DNA from: Bidens hawaiensis
Taxonomy: Eukaryota; Streptophyta; Magnoliopsida; Asterales; Asteraceae
Assembly (NCBI GenBank): GCA_021521415.1
Contig: JAIQDT010000226.1
Location: 1 to 64,000, forward strand
Length of the DNA stretch: 64,000 nucleotides
Direction of reading: 5' to 3'
In this document: positions 1 through 10,287 of the stretch, one piece after another
Numbering within the stretch: position 1 is the stretch's first letter
Layout of the letters: every line of letters begins with the position of its first letter
The notes under the pieces: model-generated
What the model saw: the letters and a program-made list of their open reading frames with translations, nothing else
Database searches by the model: none
Told to the model about the DNA's origin: nothing
Position numbers and translations under genes: made by a program

Positions 1-420
1 TTACGCGCAGACGTTTCTGGAAAACTAGACTCGTCTATGCAAAGAGGCATTGCCCCTACGAGCTAAGGATACTGTCCCGCGGGTTACGCGCGAACAATTC
101 TGAGAAACTGTGCTCGTCCATGCAAAGAGGCATTGCCCCTACGAGCTAAGGATACTGTCCCGCGGGTTACGCGCGAACAATTCTGAGAAACTGTGCTCGT
201 CCATGCAAAGAGGCATTGCCCCTACGAGCTAAGGATACCGTCCCGCGGGTTACGCGCAGACGTTGTGCCGGGAAAACAAGGCGCTCGTCCATGCAAAGAG
301 GCGCGACCCCTACGAGCGGGCTCAACCCCATAGTACTGCCCCATGCCAGGCACTCGTCCATGCAAAGAGGTGCGACCCCTACGAGTGGGCGGATCAAACC
401 AGCAGTCCCTACCCTTAGAG
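1..420. repeat. 83-bp tandem array
   Basis: The word TTACGCGC starts at 1, 84, 167 and 250, an exact 83-bp period. Inside each unit the core CTCGTCCATGCAAAGAGG recurs at 30, 113, 196, 284 and 353, so the last two units are diverged in length (88 and 69 bp). The first three full units are nearly identical. Open frames crossing it on both strands simply follow the repeat and show no protein family. The array is cut by the window start. It could be a satellite fragment or the tandem part of a gypsy UTR; the sequence does not decide. Confidence 0.9.
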
Positions 421-1200
421 TTCCAATGGTAAAGTGATCACTTACTCGAGTTCTAGCGCACATACATTGAAAACCTTAGATAACCGTTTGCATTGCTCAT
501 CATGAAACATAACTTAAACACATAATCGCTTTCATAGCTTGTAAGTATACCATGATAAAACATTATTTAAGTACGTGTCCCTCGCCCCGAAAGCAGTTTA
601 AAACAGTGAAAACAGTGAAAATAGGGGCTGTGAGACTCACCTGAGGTTCTTGTTAAGGGATTAATCGAGATTCGGGTTTTCTTGGTGTTGGCCTCGGAAT
701 CGAAGGTCTAGAATACGATTAAATAACAAGTATATATATTAAGATCAAGAAATAGGAGAATATAAGGGTTGGATAGTAGGTATCAAGGTTATATTCTCGG
801 CTTACCTAGTAACAGGATCGGAGCTGGAAACAACGGATGCTTGGGAAAGGATTAGTGCAAGTTTGTAGTTCTTTGAAGTGTGTTTTGGGTGATAATTTAG
901 GCTACAATTTTATAGGCAAACTCAAGGGAACACAATCCCTTGCTTTAGGGGATTGAAATCTTTTCATATCTAAATGTAATGATGATAAAGTATGGAAGTT
1001 ATTATTATTTACTTAAGAGTGGAGTGGTGGATAAAAGATTTTGATTTGATTTGGACAGAACATGCAGGTCTGGGGTTGGTGAGAATAGGGTGGCTGACAG
1101 TTGACTTTTCATGTTACAGTGTGCTTTTTCAGGTACTTTTGTCAGTGTACAGTAAAAAGTGGAAAATCTCTGAAACACGCTACTGTTTCCTTTCGGGCGG
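421..1200. other. Unassigned non-coding DNA
   Basis: AT-rich sequence without a convincing reading frame, LTR end, primer site or similarity to the other elements of the window. It may belong to an old LTR element whose ends I cannot place. The plus-strand frame at 992-1276 has no recognisable motif. Confidence 0.4.
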
Positions 1201-1711
1201 GAGTAATCTCCTTAACTGGAGAATAGACCAAGTGTTCTGCGCGTATAACTTGGTGCGCATAGCTTTCTGCGTATAGGACATGTCTTTGCTGCGGGTAGGT
1301 GCGTAACCTTCTCGCAGTTAGGGACATTTGAGTTTCATTTGTAGATTCTCCAGGTGGTCTTGGTATTTCAACATAGTGATCAGTCATGTTGAAGTCAATT
1401 CCATCTTGGAGCTTCGGACAAACTAGCTCTCAACGTTCCCGCCATGCGGGTAGGTTAGTTCCCTTCCGCACGCGCATAACGATGTAGGATGCACCCGCCT
1501 TAGCATCATGCGGGATGGTCAACCCATAGACAACATAATGTTTAAGTTACATAAAACATAAAGCCAAATCATTCACGCATGGCGCATATAACATATGCTC
1601 ACGCTGGTTCTTAACATGGTGCGCTCGCGCAGGTTGCACATAACAACTGCACGCGCTGACTAACATGGCGCGCTCGCGCAGGGCGCACATAACAAATGCA
1701 CGCGCTTAATA
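1200..1711. repeat. Degenerate GC-motif region with 49-bp tandem pair
   Basis: Short words of the TGCGCATA / TGCGGGTAGG / GCGCATAAC type recur many times between 1235 and 1711. A 49-bp unit beginning TAACATGG is repeated at 1612 and 1661 (cores GCGCTCGCGCAGG and GCACATAACAA), with a weaker third copy near 1576. The surrounding DNA is AT-rich, so the motif density is distinctive. It resembles the motif-dense non-coding regions of elements A, B and C in style but not in sequence. Confidence 0.6.
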
Positions 1712-1778
1712 TTTACAATCACCTAATTATTAGGTTGATTACTTAGCTTATGGGTTTGGGAAATTACCGGTTGTCACA

Positions 1779-2157
1779 CAATCACTTGGCTTCTTAGACT
1801 TTGTTAACCAAACCTTACTCGGAAGAGTAATATACCTGGCTCTGAATAATAGACTTGCTTGATAAAGTGAACCTTGCCCGGATTTAGATAAACTAGTGTA
1901 CCTTACTCGGCAATGCACTAATTTGCAAACCTTGCTCGAATATCCACTAAAGAACACTACTTGAAGTAAACCTTGCCCGGTAGGCAAAATATCGTACCCG
2001 GCTAAGTAAAAGCTTGCTCGGATGTCTAAGGTGTGCTCGGATCCATTACTTAGCGAATTCAGAGGAGGTTGAGAAGATTCCAATCTTCCATATACTTCAT
2101 TTAGGTCAAATCTTTGACTCAACAATCTCCCCCTTAGGTCAATTTCTTGACCCAACA
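1779..2157 (-). repeat. Truncated 3' LTR of element A
   Basis: This matches the right-hand third of the full LTR at 17958-19174, from the CAATCACTTGGC word to the terminal CCAACA. The match stops abruptly at about 1779, where unrelated DNA begins, so roughly 840 bp of LTR is missing. It contains about nine CTCGG/CCCGG motifs in the usual LTR arrangement. The end at 2157 is followed by ATCTCCCCCTAG, which on the element strand is a polypurine tract. Confidence 0.88.
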
Positions 2158-2169
2158 ATCTCCCCCTAG
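2158..2169 (-). promoter_or_regulatory. Polypurine tract of element A
   Basis: The minus strand reads CTAGGGGGAGAT directly before the LTR start TGTTGGGTC. This is the expected plus-strand priming site. A second CCCCCTTAGG word lies inside the LTR near 2130. Confidence 0.75.
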
Positions 2170-2333
2170 ATTGGAACACCTCAGCTGACCCAAAACATTT
2201 CTGTGGTTACTTACACTTAGCAAAAATACACATTAAATCAAAAATCAAAATTACATATTCAAATAACATAAGTAAATTACATAATCAGAAAGTTGTCCGA
2301 AGACATTACAAAACAAAGCCTATTCTATTAATC

Positions 2334-3353
2334 TTACCTTCTTCTTGCATCATGAACGGCTTGTCTTCTGTTGATTAGCTCTGAAGCAGCTTTCATCTTG
2401 AAGATATTAAGGGCTTGGTAATGAATGTGACTTTCTGGTAAAGCCAAGTCCCTTATATCCATGAGATCTTCACTGTGCAGATATGTCAAATCTTCATCTT
2501 CCTTGATGATCCCCAATATCTTTCCATCTGGGTTTCTCAGTAAGAAGTGATCGACATTCTCTTTGTATTCAATCTCAGCAATTATGCCATTCTTCAGTAC
2601 TGTGTAGTTGGGGCGTCTCATCCTTCTTCTCATACTTATGCAAGCATTCATGTTGGATAATGGATTCTGATCTCGGACATTCATTTGATAGTCTCTCTCG
2701 GTTATGTCCATTCTTCTCAACTTCGAAATCCTTCTTGATTTGTGAGACTGAATCAATCTCCAGCTCCTCTTTTCTTTTAGTAATTGGAATCCTTTATCAG
2801 CTTCTTCATGCAGGTACTTTGATTGATCATTCATTTGTCTACCTGCAGATTTGTTCCTGTTTCTGTTGTCTTTCAAATGGAGAGTGGCCATCCTTCTCAA
2901 CTGTTCTTCATTAAACACACGGAATTCACTTCTAACCACAATCTCTCTTAACAATCTGCTCTCCATAATCACCTTGAGGGTATCAGTGACAGAATCATAG
3001 TACAGTTCTCTTGGTTGATCCACATTAGAATGTGGTCTTGTTCTTTGTTGTGCTGAACTGCTTGATTCACCTCTTCCTCCTTGACCTCTTCCATCTCTTG
3101 GAAATTTTCTGTGAATTGGAGGTCTAAAAGGAATGAACTTCTTGGGCTTTTTAGGTCCCAAGTTGAAGACTTTTACATAAACAGCTTCAACCATCTTAGT
3201 AGGAAGATTAGCTAATTCAACAACATCATGTCCTGCTGCTTTAAGTTCTCTTAACATCTTTTCCATTCTAGGAGTTCTTGCCAATCCAGCAGGTACAAAC
3301 CTACCATCAGCGTAGTATCTTGTGTTCTCTCCTTCCTTAAAGCTTTTTCCCAC
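2334..3353 (-). pseudogene. Element A accessory ORF, C-terminal part
   Basis: 339 codons open from an in-frame stop; the first codon is GTG, so this is a fragment and not an independent gene. It is basic and has no signal peptide or membrane helix. A block near residues 115-170 (YYDSVTDTLKVIMES ... LRRMATLHLKD) aligns by eye with the B accessory ORF at 21818-22372 (FCDSRTEHLNVMMEN ... LKVIATLYLSD) and with the C frame at the window end (LYDEQLKLFVIKR ... VKDLARLGL). This points to a conserved C-terminal domain of unknown function. It lies in the same frame as the 4188-5357 segment but is separated from it by the inverted duplication. Function is not known to me. Confidence 0.7.
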
Positions 3354-3370
3354 TCAGCCTTTTGAAGGTA

Positions 3371-4601
3371 GATAATTCCTTAGCTATGGTGGTTAGCATG
3401 TTTCAACCCCAAAGTCAAACAAATGAAACTGCTGAACCAGCCAACTTGAATACTGATGTCATGATTGAAGAAGAGATTGGTGAGTCCATTGCTTCAATGG
3501 CTGCCAAGAAATGGGCAGAGTAAGTAAAGGAAGATCTGAAGAAGAATCCCACTGACAGCTGGTCAGAAAGGGTAAATATGCCTAAGCCTCATGAAACACT
3601 TAACCAGAAGAGAGAAAGACTTTCAAAACTCCATGAAGAATTTACTAAAAAAGTCAACAGGTTTGCCAAAACCTATATGAGGAGAAAAGGGACTTATGAG
3701 CAAACTGAAAATGAAAAAGATGCTAAGAGGGGGAAGTGGGATGATAAAAACCAGTATTTTGTTGAAACACCTGATGATGACTGAAGCAGACTTCTAGAAT
3801 ATGTGTGTTTATCTATAGATATGGACCATTTGGTGTCTTTATGTGTGTGTTTTCTAGGATGTGGGAACTCACCTTGGGTGGGATCGGTTTTCTAATTATA
3901 TCTCATATTTTATTACCGGTTATAGAATTGTTCACTATCCATGTTATCTTTATATTACTTTTTCGATCGTTTGACTTCACAGCACCCGTCTCGATCGTTT
4001 ATAACCAAGTCAAATCTGTTGAAATCCCTATTCCTCAAGAAGATGTGAAACCTGAGCCTGAAGATGAACCATTTCTGCCTTGAGAAAATGAAGAAATGAT
4101 AAACATCCTGAGAAACATAATGATAAATAAGAGAGGAAAGACTGAAGCAGACTTCAATCCTCTTTCTCCAAGACATTGAAGTCTGCTTCAGTCATCATCA
4201 GGTGTTTCAACAAAATACTGGGTTTTATCATCCCACTTCCCCCTCTTAGCATCTTTTTCATTTTCAGTCTGCTCATAAGTCCTTTTTCTCCTCATATAGG
4301 TTTTGGCAAACCTGTTGACTTTTTCAGTAAATTCTTCATGGAGTTTTGAAAGTCTTTCTCTCTTCTGGTTAAGTGTTTCATGAGGCTTAGGCATATTTAC
4401 CCTTTCTGACCAGCTGTCAGTGGGATTCTTCTTCAGATCTTCCTTTACTTGCTCTGCCCATTTCTTGGCAGCCGTTGAAGCAATGGACTCACCAATCTCT
4501 TCTTCAATCATGACATCTGTATTCAAGTTGGCTGGTTCAGCAGTTTCATTTGTTTGACTTTGGGGTTGAAACATGCTAACCACCATAGCTAAGGAATTAT
4601 C
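3371..4601. repeat. Large inverted duplication inside the A accessory ORF
   Basis: The left arm 3371-3794 and right arm 4178-4601 are each 424 bp, nearly identical and in opposite orientation, separated by 383 bp. The same protein segment (MPKPHETLNQKRERLSK...) is read plus-strand from 3578 and minus-strand to 4188. The spacer also carries plus-strand aORF-like coding (KSVEIPIPQEDVKPEPEDE near 4013-4078). At the right junction, 4141-4158 and 4175-4192 form an 18-bp inverted repeat (ACTGAAGCAGACTTCAAT and its complement) with a 16-nt loop. The structure looks like a fold-back or template-switch event. Confidence 0.92.
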
Positions 4602-5357
4602 AACTTCCTCAGCTCTATTCATCTTAATCAACTCCTCTATCACCTCTTGATCAGCCACATCATCAAGTATTTCTTTTGCTATGTTGGCTTCATTGATCAA
4701 GATCTCCTGCTCTGCTATTTCTTCATGAGTTAAGGATTGGGCTATTTTCTCCCTTTCCATTGACTCTTTGATAATTCTTTCTTGTTCTTTTAAGGCAGCA
4801 GCAGCATCATCTCTGAATAAAACATTCTTTTCAGGATATGCCTTAAGAGGCTCTTCTTCTGTAACTTTGGCCTTTCCCTTTTCCATCCTCTTCTTTAAGT
4901 TTTCTTCACTTTCAGGAGGAAAGTCATCAATTTCCTTTTCAAGGGCTTCCAGTTCTGAATCATGCTCTACCCTCTTGGAACTTTCTTCTTGGTCAGTTTC
5001 TGGTTTAGTGTATATAAATTCCTCAGTACCAGCATTTTCATCAATGAATTCTTCAGTTTGTGGATCAGTGACATCAGTCAGTACATCAGTAGCTAAGGAA
5101 TTAGTATCTTCCTCAGTTCTCCTCTCCTCACTTCTCTCCTCTCCATCACCAAACACATTCATAATCATATTCAATGCATTCATATTGTCACCTTCTACAC
5201 CTGAGACAGTTGGCATAGATTCATTCTCCCCCTGTTTTGGGGCTGCTGAGGTCTTCTCAGCCTCCTGCTCCAGGGACTGAACTTTCATTTTAGCTTCTAC
5301 CAGCCTCTGCAACAACATCACATTCTCTTGTGTTATTTCCTCATTCCTTCTTCTCAA
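4188..5357 (-). pseudogene. Element A accessory ORF, middle part
   Basis: 389 codons, very acidic and glutamate-rich, with heptad-like runs predicted to be coiled coil (NEEITQENVMLLQRLVEAKM near the start). The early block SLEQEAEKTSAAPKQGE matches the start of the B accessory ORF (EVEKISAAPKQGE, 23016-23354). It follows the N-terminal part (5380-6129) after a frameshift near 5365, where the A-rich run can be read through in another frame. The end at 4188 lies inside the right arm of the inverted duplication, so the true downstream junction has been altered. No catalytic motif was recognised. Confidence 0.72.
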
Positions 5358-5379
5358 CTCAGCATTTTTTTCATTAGGG

Positions 5380-6129
5380 TCAGAAGGTCAGTTTCAGTGT
5401 GTGGTGATGTAGGTGGTGTTGTGAAGAATTGTTCATAATCAGGTTGTTCTGTGGTGTGTGTTTGGAAAGTGGATGGTTGTGGTGATTGTATATGAGGTGG
5501 GCTAGAAATAATTGGTTCAATTTGAATTGGGCTATTTGTTGGTGGTGTTTGTGGTGTTGGTGATACCAGACCATTAAAATCATTTTTGAAAAATTAAAGG
5601 GCAGATCATACATAATCCCTACAGTGGCATTTGCTAGATCATGACTCATCAAATTCCATGATCGTTTTCTAGGAGAAAACCCCAGTATTACATGATGAAT
5701 GAGGAATCTGTACATCATTGGAAACATCCCCTTTTGAAACTGTCCATCATGCACAGTTCCCTGATAACCCATTGTTTCTTCAAATATTCTCATCAGGTGT
5801 GCAGTTTTGAAGTCTATATGGTTATGATCATCATCATTTAACCTCAAACATCTTCTAATCATCCTTTCTGTCACATGTATTTCCTGACCAGCAACAGATG
5901 CTTCAGTTCTTTTCCCATTGATGTCTTCTACAAGTTCTGCTGTTCTCCAGAAATCAAGTGAGTGATTTCTGTAGATGATAGGATTTTCAGTAAGAGCAGA
6001 GTTGACATTTAATCGAGCCATCCATCTGATCATTGGTGCCACAGGCTCATTGTCAGGTGTGACTTGCAGAAGTGCACACATATTATGTTTCTTTTCAAAG
6101 AAATACTTTGGCTGTTCTTCTTCTGCCAT
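5380..6129 (-). pseudogene. Element A accessory ORF, N-terminal plant-transposon-protein domain
   Basis: 249 codons starting at ATG 6127-6129, two bases after a CAG acceptor. Residues about 15-185 resemble the 'putative plant transposon protein' family often annotated beside plant retrotransposons: ALTENPIIYRNHSLDFWRTA, an EIHVTERMIRRCLRLND block, MGYQGT and FLIHHVILGFSPRK. The same domain occurs at 52239-52520 and 61501-62288. A frameshift near 5575, just after FNFSK, diverts the frame; the other frame gives a proline-rich linker (NGLVSPTPQTPPTNS). Function is unknown; it has been neither shown to be a transposase nor an envelope protein. Confidence 0.75.
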
Positions 6130-6131
6130 AT

Positions 6132-6361
6132 CTGAATCACATAATCAAACATATTCAAAGTGAAATTAGTCATAAAGTTCAGTACTTTAGATAATTTCAA
6201 GTTATCAAAATGAAGAAGAAAGAAAAGAGAGAAAATCATCAAGAACCTGTTCTTCGACAAATTTATAACCTACACACATAAACAGAGTATTAGTAATCAG
6301 ATACATAATCAAAGCCCATTATAGTTTAATCGTGATCGGAAAACACATTATTAATGCTTAC
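6132..6361 (-). other. Candidate leader intron of the A accessory ORF
   Basis: On the minus strand a donor CTC|GTAAGC at 6361 and an acceptor GATTCAG at 6132 bracket 230 nt, two bases before the ATG. The homologous D copy has CTCG|GTAAGC at 52016 and TTTTACAG at 52238 (223 nt), and C has GATGCAG|ATATGGCAG at the same place before its ATG. Conservation of both borders in two copies supports a real intron; RNA evidence is absent. Confidence 0.6.
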
Positions 6362-6479
6362 GAGTTGGAATTAGAGGGCTGATAAAAGTTAGGGTTAGGA
6401 ATAACAGAATGTGATAAGTCGGTTTGGGTTTCTTTGAGAGTAAGGATTTGCAGTGGAAGGAGAGAGAGGGAAATAATCT

Positions 6480-6530
6480 TGAAAAATTTGCCTAACTCCC
6501 TCTTATATACTTTTTGAAAGTGGGTTTTAA
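6480..6530 (-). promoter_or_regulatory. Internal promoter (TATA box) for the A accessory ORF
   Basis: The minus strand has TATATAAGAGGGAGT with its TATA at 6501-6509, about 375 nt before the ATG. Equivalent TATA boxes lie at the same position in B (23812-23821), D (51863-51874) and C (60770-60779). The surrounding 100 bp is also conserved between A, B and D (TTGACAGCTAATAA upstream, GAGAGAGG downstream). Confidence 0.65.
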
Positions 6531-6626
6531 ATGCTTTTTGTCATTTTGTGAATTATTAGCTGTCAACCAGTAACATTATCCACTTGATATATTAAAAACA
6601 TTTAATTTCATTTAAGTTCATAAGAC

Positions 6627-7955
6627 CTTACTCGAAAGATTAATATATCCAAAGTCTACTCGGTATACTTCCACTTACAAACCTTACCCGGTCAAACTTT
6701 GCTTGGAAAATTTTCAATTTGAATATACAAAGTTTGCCCGAATTCTTCTATTTTTAAACCTTGCTCGATCAAGCAAATTAATTTAAAGTTAAGAAATAAT
6801 GAAGAAAGCTTACCCGAAATACTAGATTTCTTGAGAAATTAATCACAAGACAAATAATCAAGTATAAACATCAAATGAACATCCTTACTAGGAATCAATT
6901 AAGATCCCCATATAGATTTCTCAATTTCAAATTAAAACTTATCTAGCATAAACCCTAATAAGAATCATAACCAATTTTATCATACTAACTAACAAATTCA
7001 ATCAAGCATACTTGAAAAACATAGTGTGCCCGAGCAACCATTTAAGAGAATAGTTTGCCCGAACACCTTTCTAATGCAAAGTATACCCGAATAACCTTCA
7101 TATAGTACAAAGTGTGCCCGGAAAGGATTTCCAGCAGACAGTGTACTCGGAAAGTTAAGTTTTGAAATTTGCCAAGTATATTTTGGGAACAAAAGTGTAC
7201 CCGAAATATAAAGTGTGCCCGGAAAACAAAGTTTGCCCGAAAACATTTGTAATTTCAAAGAAATCATAAACACACATATCACAGAGCATGCTTGGAATGA
7301 AATTAAAACAGATAAACATTTAAGTGTGCTATAGTCTAAAATTTCATAGAGCTTGTCCGAAAATCCTATGTTAGCACTAAGCTTGCTAGGATAAACACAT
7401 TCAATCATCAGGTATGCCCTTACCCGAGAGATTTCAACATGCCAAACCATACCCGAAAAATGACAAACTTAAATAGTAATATCTAAGCATGCCCGGAAAG
7501 ATTAACAAACCTTTCCTAACGACATATTCACACAAATCACAAAGCTTACTTGATGTACTTAACTAACTTCATAAAGTTTGCTTGGAATCACAATCAGCAT
7601 ATAACATGCATAGCCTGCCCGAAACAAGAGTTTCTTGTTAAAAGCTAGCTATAACAACACATAATCATCTAAAGACTTCAAGCTTGCTAGGGAAATGAGT
7701 ACAACAGTGTACTCTGTCTAGAGAGTGTAAACACTTCAAAACATGCCCGAAAATCATAAAGTTAGTCAAAAATGACTAAGCTTAGTCGGAAAGGTTGAAA
7801 AATTATCAAACCTTACCCGAAACAACATATTCACACATAATCAACTGTTTTGTACTCGGAAAGGTTGTAGTTCATTAAACCTTACCCGAAAATACATAAT
7901 CAAACAATTTGTGCTCGGGAAGGTTATAAGGTATCAAACCTTACCCGAACTTACA
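6627..7955 (-). repeat. CCCGA-motif cluster upstream of the A aORF promoter
   Basis: About 25 copies of a short word with consensus YNTRCYCGRAA (plus-strand reading, e.g. CCTTACCCGAAA, GTGTGCCCGGAAA, GTACTCGGAAA) occur in 1.3 kb of otherwise AT-rich DNA, spaced roughly 20-130 bp apart. The same word is dense in the LTR of A/B and is repeated in B at 23938-25300. It is not seen in gag, pol or aORF coding sequence. No reading frame with family motifs is present here. Confidence 0.85.
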
Positions 7956-8941
7956 TATTCAACCTATTTTAGGCAAAATGCAACACTTTTTGACTTAAAC
8001 CAATTTGTCAAAATATACTTTTCTTTTCAGATCATAGTTTAAGAGCAAATGGTGCATTTAGAGATCAAATTTCAGTTATATTTCTCTTCAAAATAGTTTC
8101 TTCCATTTACTGAAAAGATCTCAAGAATGGGATCATATTGACTAAGTAGCTTTCTAAATACTTCATTCTCAACATTATTATGACAACATAGATAGGTTAA
8201 CAGCAGGTATAAACTTAGCATGAATTTCATCTTTTTGGTGATATGATATAGGTTCATTTAAAGCATAATGCATTAATGGTCAACACTGTGCTATGATGCC
8301 TCATATCTCTTCTCAAAGCTTATTTGGCTTTCCCCAGATCACCCCAATTTGACTCCAACCGCCTGTATCTGGTCAAAAATAGTTTTTGTATGACAGAACT
8401 TATTGTATTTTTGTATTTTTAGATTCAAACATATATAGAGGTTGAACGTTGGACTTACAGTTAGCAACATGCCTTTCATTCAAGATGAGACAGATTTTGC
8501 CAACATCTTTGTAGTTCTTGTTGTAACCCTCTTGTTTGATAAAATATTTAAAACACATATCAACTTTTGGTTGATTTATTCATTCTTCCCCTTGTTTTTG
8601 ATATTTTCTCAAATTTTCTTAAAGTATGTTCCATGTCATATTTAAAGATGTTTCATTTTTGGTTGACTAAATAGCAACAGGCTCGTGTATGACTGGGTAA
8701 TCACTTTTCTGACTATCATTCGGAGAGATTTATCTTGAGACATGCAAAGACAACTATGTATCTCCACATAAAGATTAGCATATTCATTATGTTTATATCA
8801 CCTTAGATTTTGCATCATCATGGGAAAGCAACCATACATGTTAATTACTATACTAAGGTCTTTTTAGCCTATTAATTCCATATGATTAGCTTAGTAGTCA
8901 ATGTACTATCATTTCCCAATAAACACAGTTTAATATTCAAT

Positions 8942-9034
8942 CACCCCAATATCTCTTCATTGTCAGGTTAATGGCTATCCTGTTTGACCAAAAGTGGTCA
9001 ACAGGACCAAACATACATGTGAATATATGTCCTT
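8942..9034 (-). ncRNA. Conserved stem-loop module, copy 2 (A)
   Basis: On the minus strand: a hairpin AGGAC...GTCCT with inner ACATA/TATGT and a TTG bulge (9033-9003), then AGGATAGCCATTAACCTG (8981-8965), then TTGGGGTGATT. The same order occurs in the second A module and in both modules of B and C. Function is unknown; a cis-acting RNA signal is one possibility. Confidence 0.5.
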
Positions 9035-9088
9035 TCAAAGTCAGAGCTATTGACATAGTTTTAAGTGAAGGAATAAGAAACAAGTCAT

Positions 9089-9179
9089 AATTGCCCCATA
9101 TGCATTCAGTTTTCAGGTCAATGGCTATCCTTTGAATCTGAGAGATTTAAGGACCAAACATACGCAAGTGCATGTCCTT
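9089..9179 (-). ncRNA. Conserved stem-loop module, copy 1 (A)
   Basis: Minus strand: hairpin AAGGAC...GTCCTT with inner ACATGC/GCGTATGT pairing and TTG bulge (9179-9149), AGGATAGCCATTGACCTG (9132-9115), then ATATGGGGCAATT. It lies about 147 bp from the other copy. Confidence 0.5.
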
Positions 9180-9180
9180 C

Positions 9181-9715
9181 CAACTGGGCAAATGACATAG
9201 TTTTCAGTAAGAACAACTATTTGAGACTTTTCTAAAAAAAAATCCTTCTTTTAAGCTTCTTTAACGCTTGAACTGAATAATCTTATCATATCTCAACACC
9301 ATTAATCAACTTGCTCATGTTTTAACCAAAATAAAGTATTTATGCAAAATTCATTATAAGATTCATTAAATCACTTAATTTTGACATAAAATACATTTTA
9401 ACATAAACAGTTGCCTCACATAATCAAATCTTAATCATTCTTAACATCCTCAAGAAAACAGACTGTTCTAACATTCAATGTCTATCCTATCTTAACAACA
9501 TCAGAAGATCAGAAAAAGCACATATTCAAGTAACCATAAACATGTGATTACTCATGACATCAGATAAACATTCAATTTCACCCAAACAGATCAAACTACT
9601 TATCATAACATCAGATCAGTTAACTTGAGAGTCAAGAATTATCATCAATTTCAAACAAATTGCACATATATTTACTTAAGCACCTACCAGTTAACTTCAA
9701 ACCAGTGACATATTC
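9181..9715. other. AT-rich spacer, nothing recognised
   Basis: Shared with B at about 26530-27045 at high similarity, so part of the element, but without ORF, motif cluster or clear secondary structure. Confidence 0.5.
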
Positions 9716-10218
9716 AAAACATATTCAAGCAACATTCAGTTGAAACACATTCAAAACATATTCAAGAAACATTCAGTTGAAACATATTCAAAACATATTC
9801 AATCAACATCCAGTTGAAACATAGTCAAAACATATTCAATCAACATTCAGTTGAAACATACTCAAAACATATTCAATCAACATTCAGTTGAAACATATTC
9901 AAAACATATTCAATCAACATTCAGTTGAAACATATTCAAAACAAATTCAAACAACATTTAGTTGAAACATATTCAAAACATATTCAAACAACATTCAGTT
10001 GAAACATATTCAAAACAAATTCAAACAACATTTAGTTGAAACATATTCAAAACATATTCAAACAACATTCAGTTGAAACATATTCAAAACATATTAAAAC
10101 AACATTCAGTTGAAACATATTCAAAACATATTCAAACAACATTCAGTTGAAACATATTCAAAACTTATTCAAACGATATTCAGTTGAAACATATTCAAAA
10201 CATATTCAATCAACATTC
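9716..10218. repeat. 37-bp minisatellite downstream of RNase H (A)
   Basis: About 13 tandem units of 37 bp built on ACATTCAGTTGAAACATATT and CAAAACATATTCAA; TTCAGTTGA recurs at 9735, 9772 and onward. Each unit itself contains a doubled CATATTCAA. Element B has the same array at 27046-27470 with about 11 units, so copy number varies between copies. Confidence 0.92.
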
Positions 10219-10287
10219 AGTATATGTAATCTCTAACAAAATAATCAGTTATCATAGAGAGACACAAAACCATGCACACATCCTTAA

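Larger units (their letters stand above)
8160..9180 (-). other. Conserved non-coding region between pol and aORF (A)
   Basis: No protein-coding signal, yet this block is collinear with 25500-26530 in B and with 59430-60420 in the diverged element C. On the minus strand the order is stem-loop module 1 (9034-8942 sits distal, 9179-9089 proximal to pol), then a block with GAAAAGTGATTACCCAGTC (8731-8678), then a block with GGGGAAAGCCAAATAAGC (8360-8275). Open frames here, such as 8442-8645, are short and have no family similarity. Confidence 0.75.

Noticed and set aside
216..437. Small ORFs on both strands in the 83-bp array
   Set aside because: They follow the tandem repeat, are unsupported by codon pattern, and stop where the repeat stops.
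1748..2179. 143-codon minus frame (related ones at 18771 and 21334)
   Set aside because: Lies in the U3 end of the A/B LTR and just translates the CCCGG/CTCGG motifs; frames differ in length among LTR copies.
4768..5280. 170-codon plus-strand Ser-rich frame
   Set aside because: Antisense shadow of the Glu-rich accessory ORF (reversed GAA/GAG reads as Ser/Leu/Phe).
9716..10218. CRISPR-like regular repeats
   Set aside because: Units are contiguous 37-bp tandem copies with no unique spacers, in a plant retrotransposon; it is a minisatellite.
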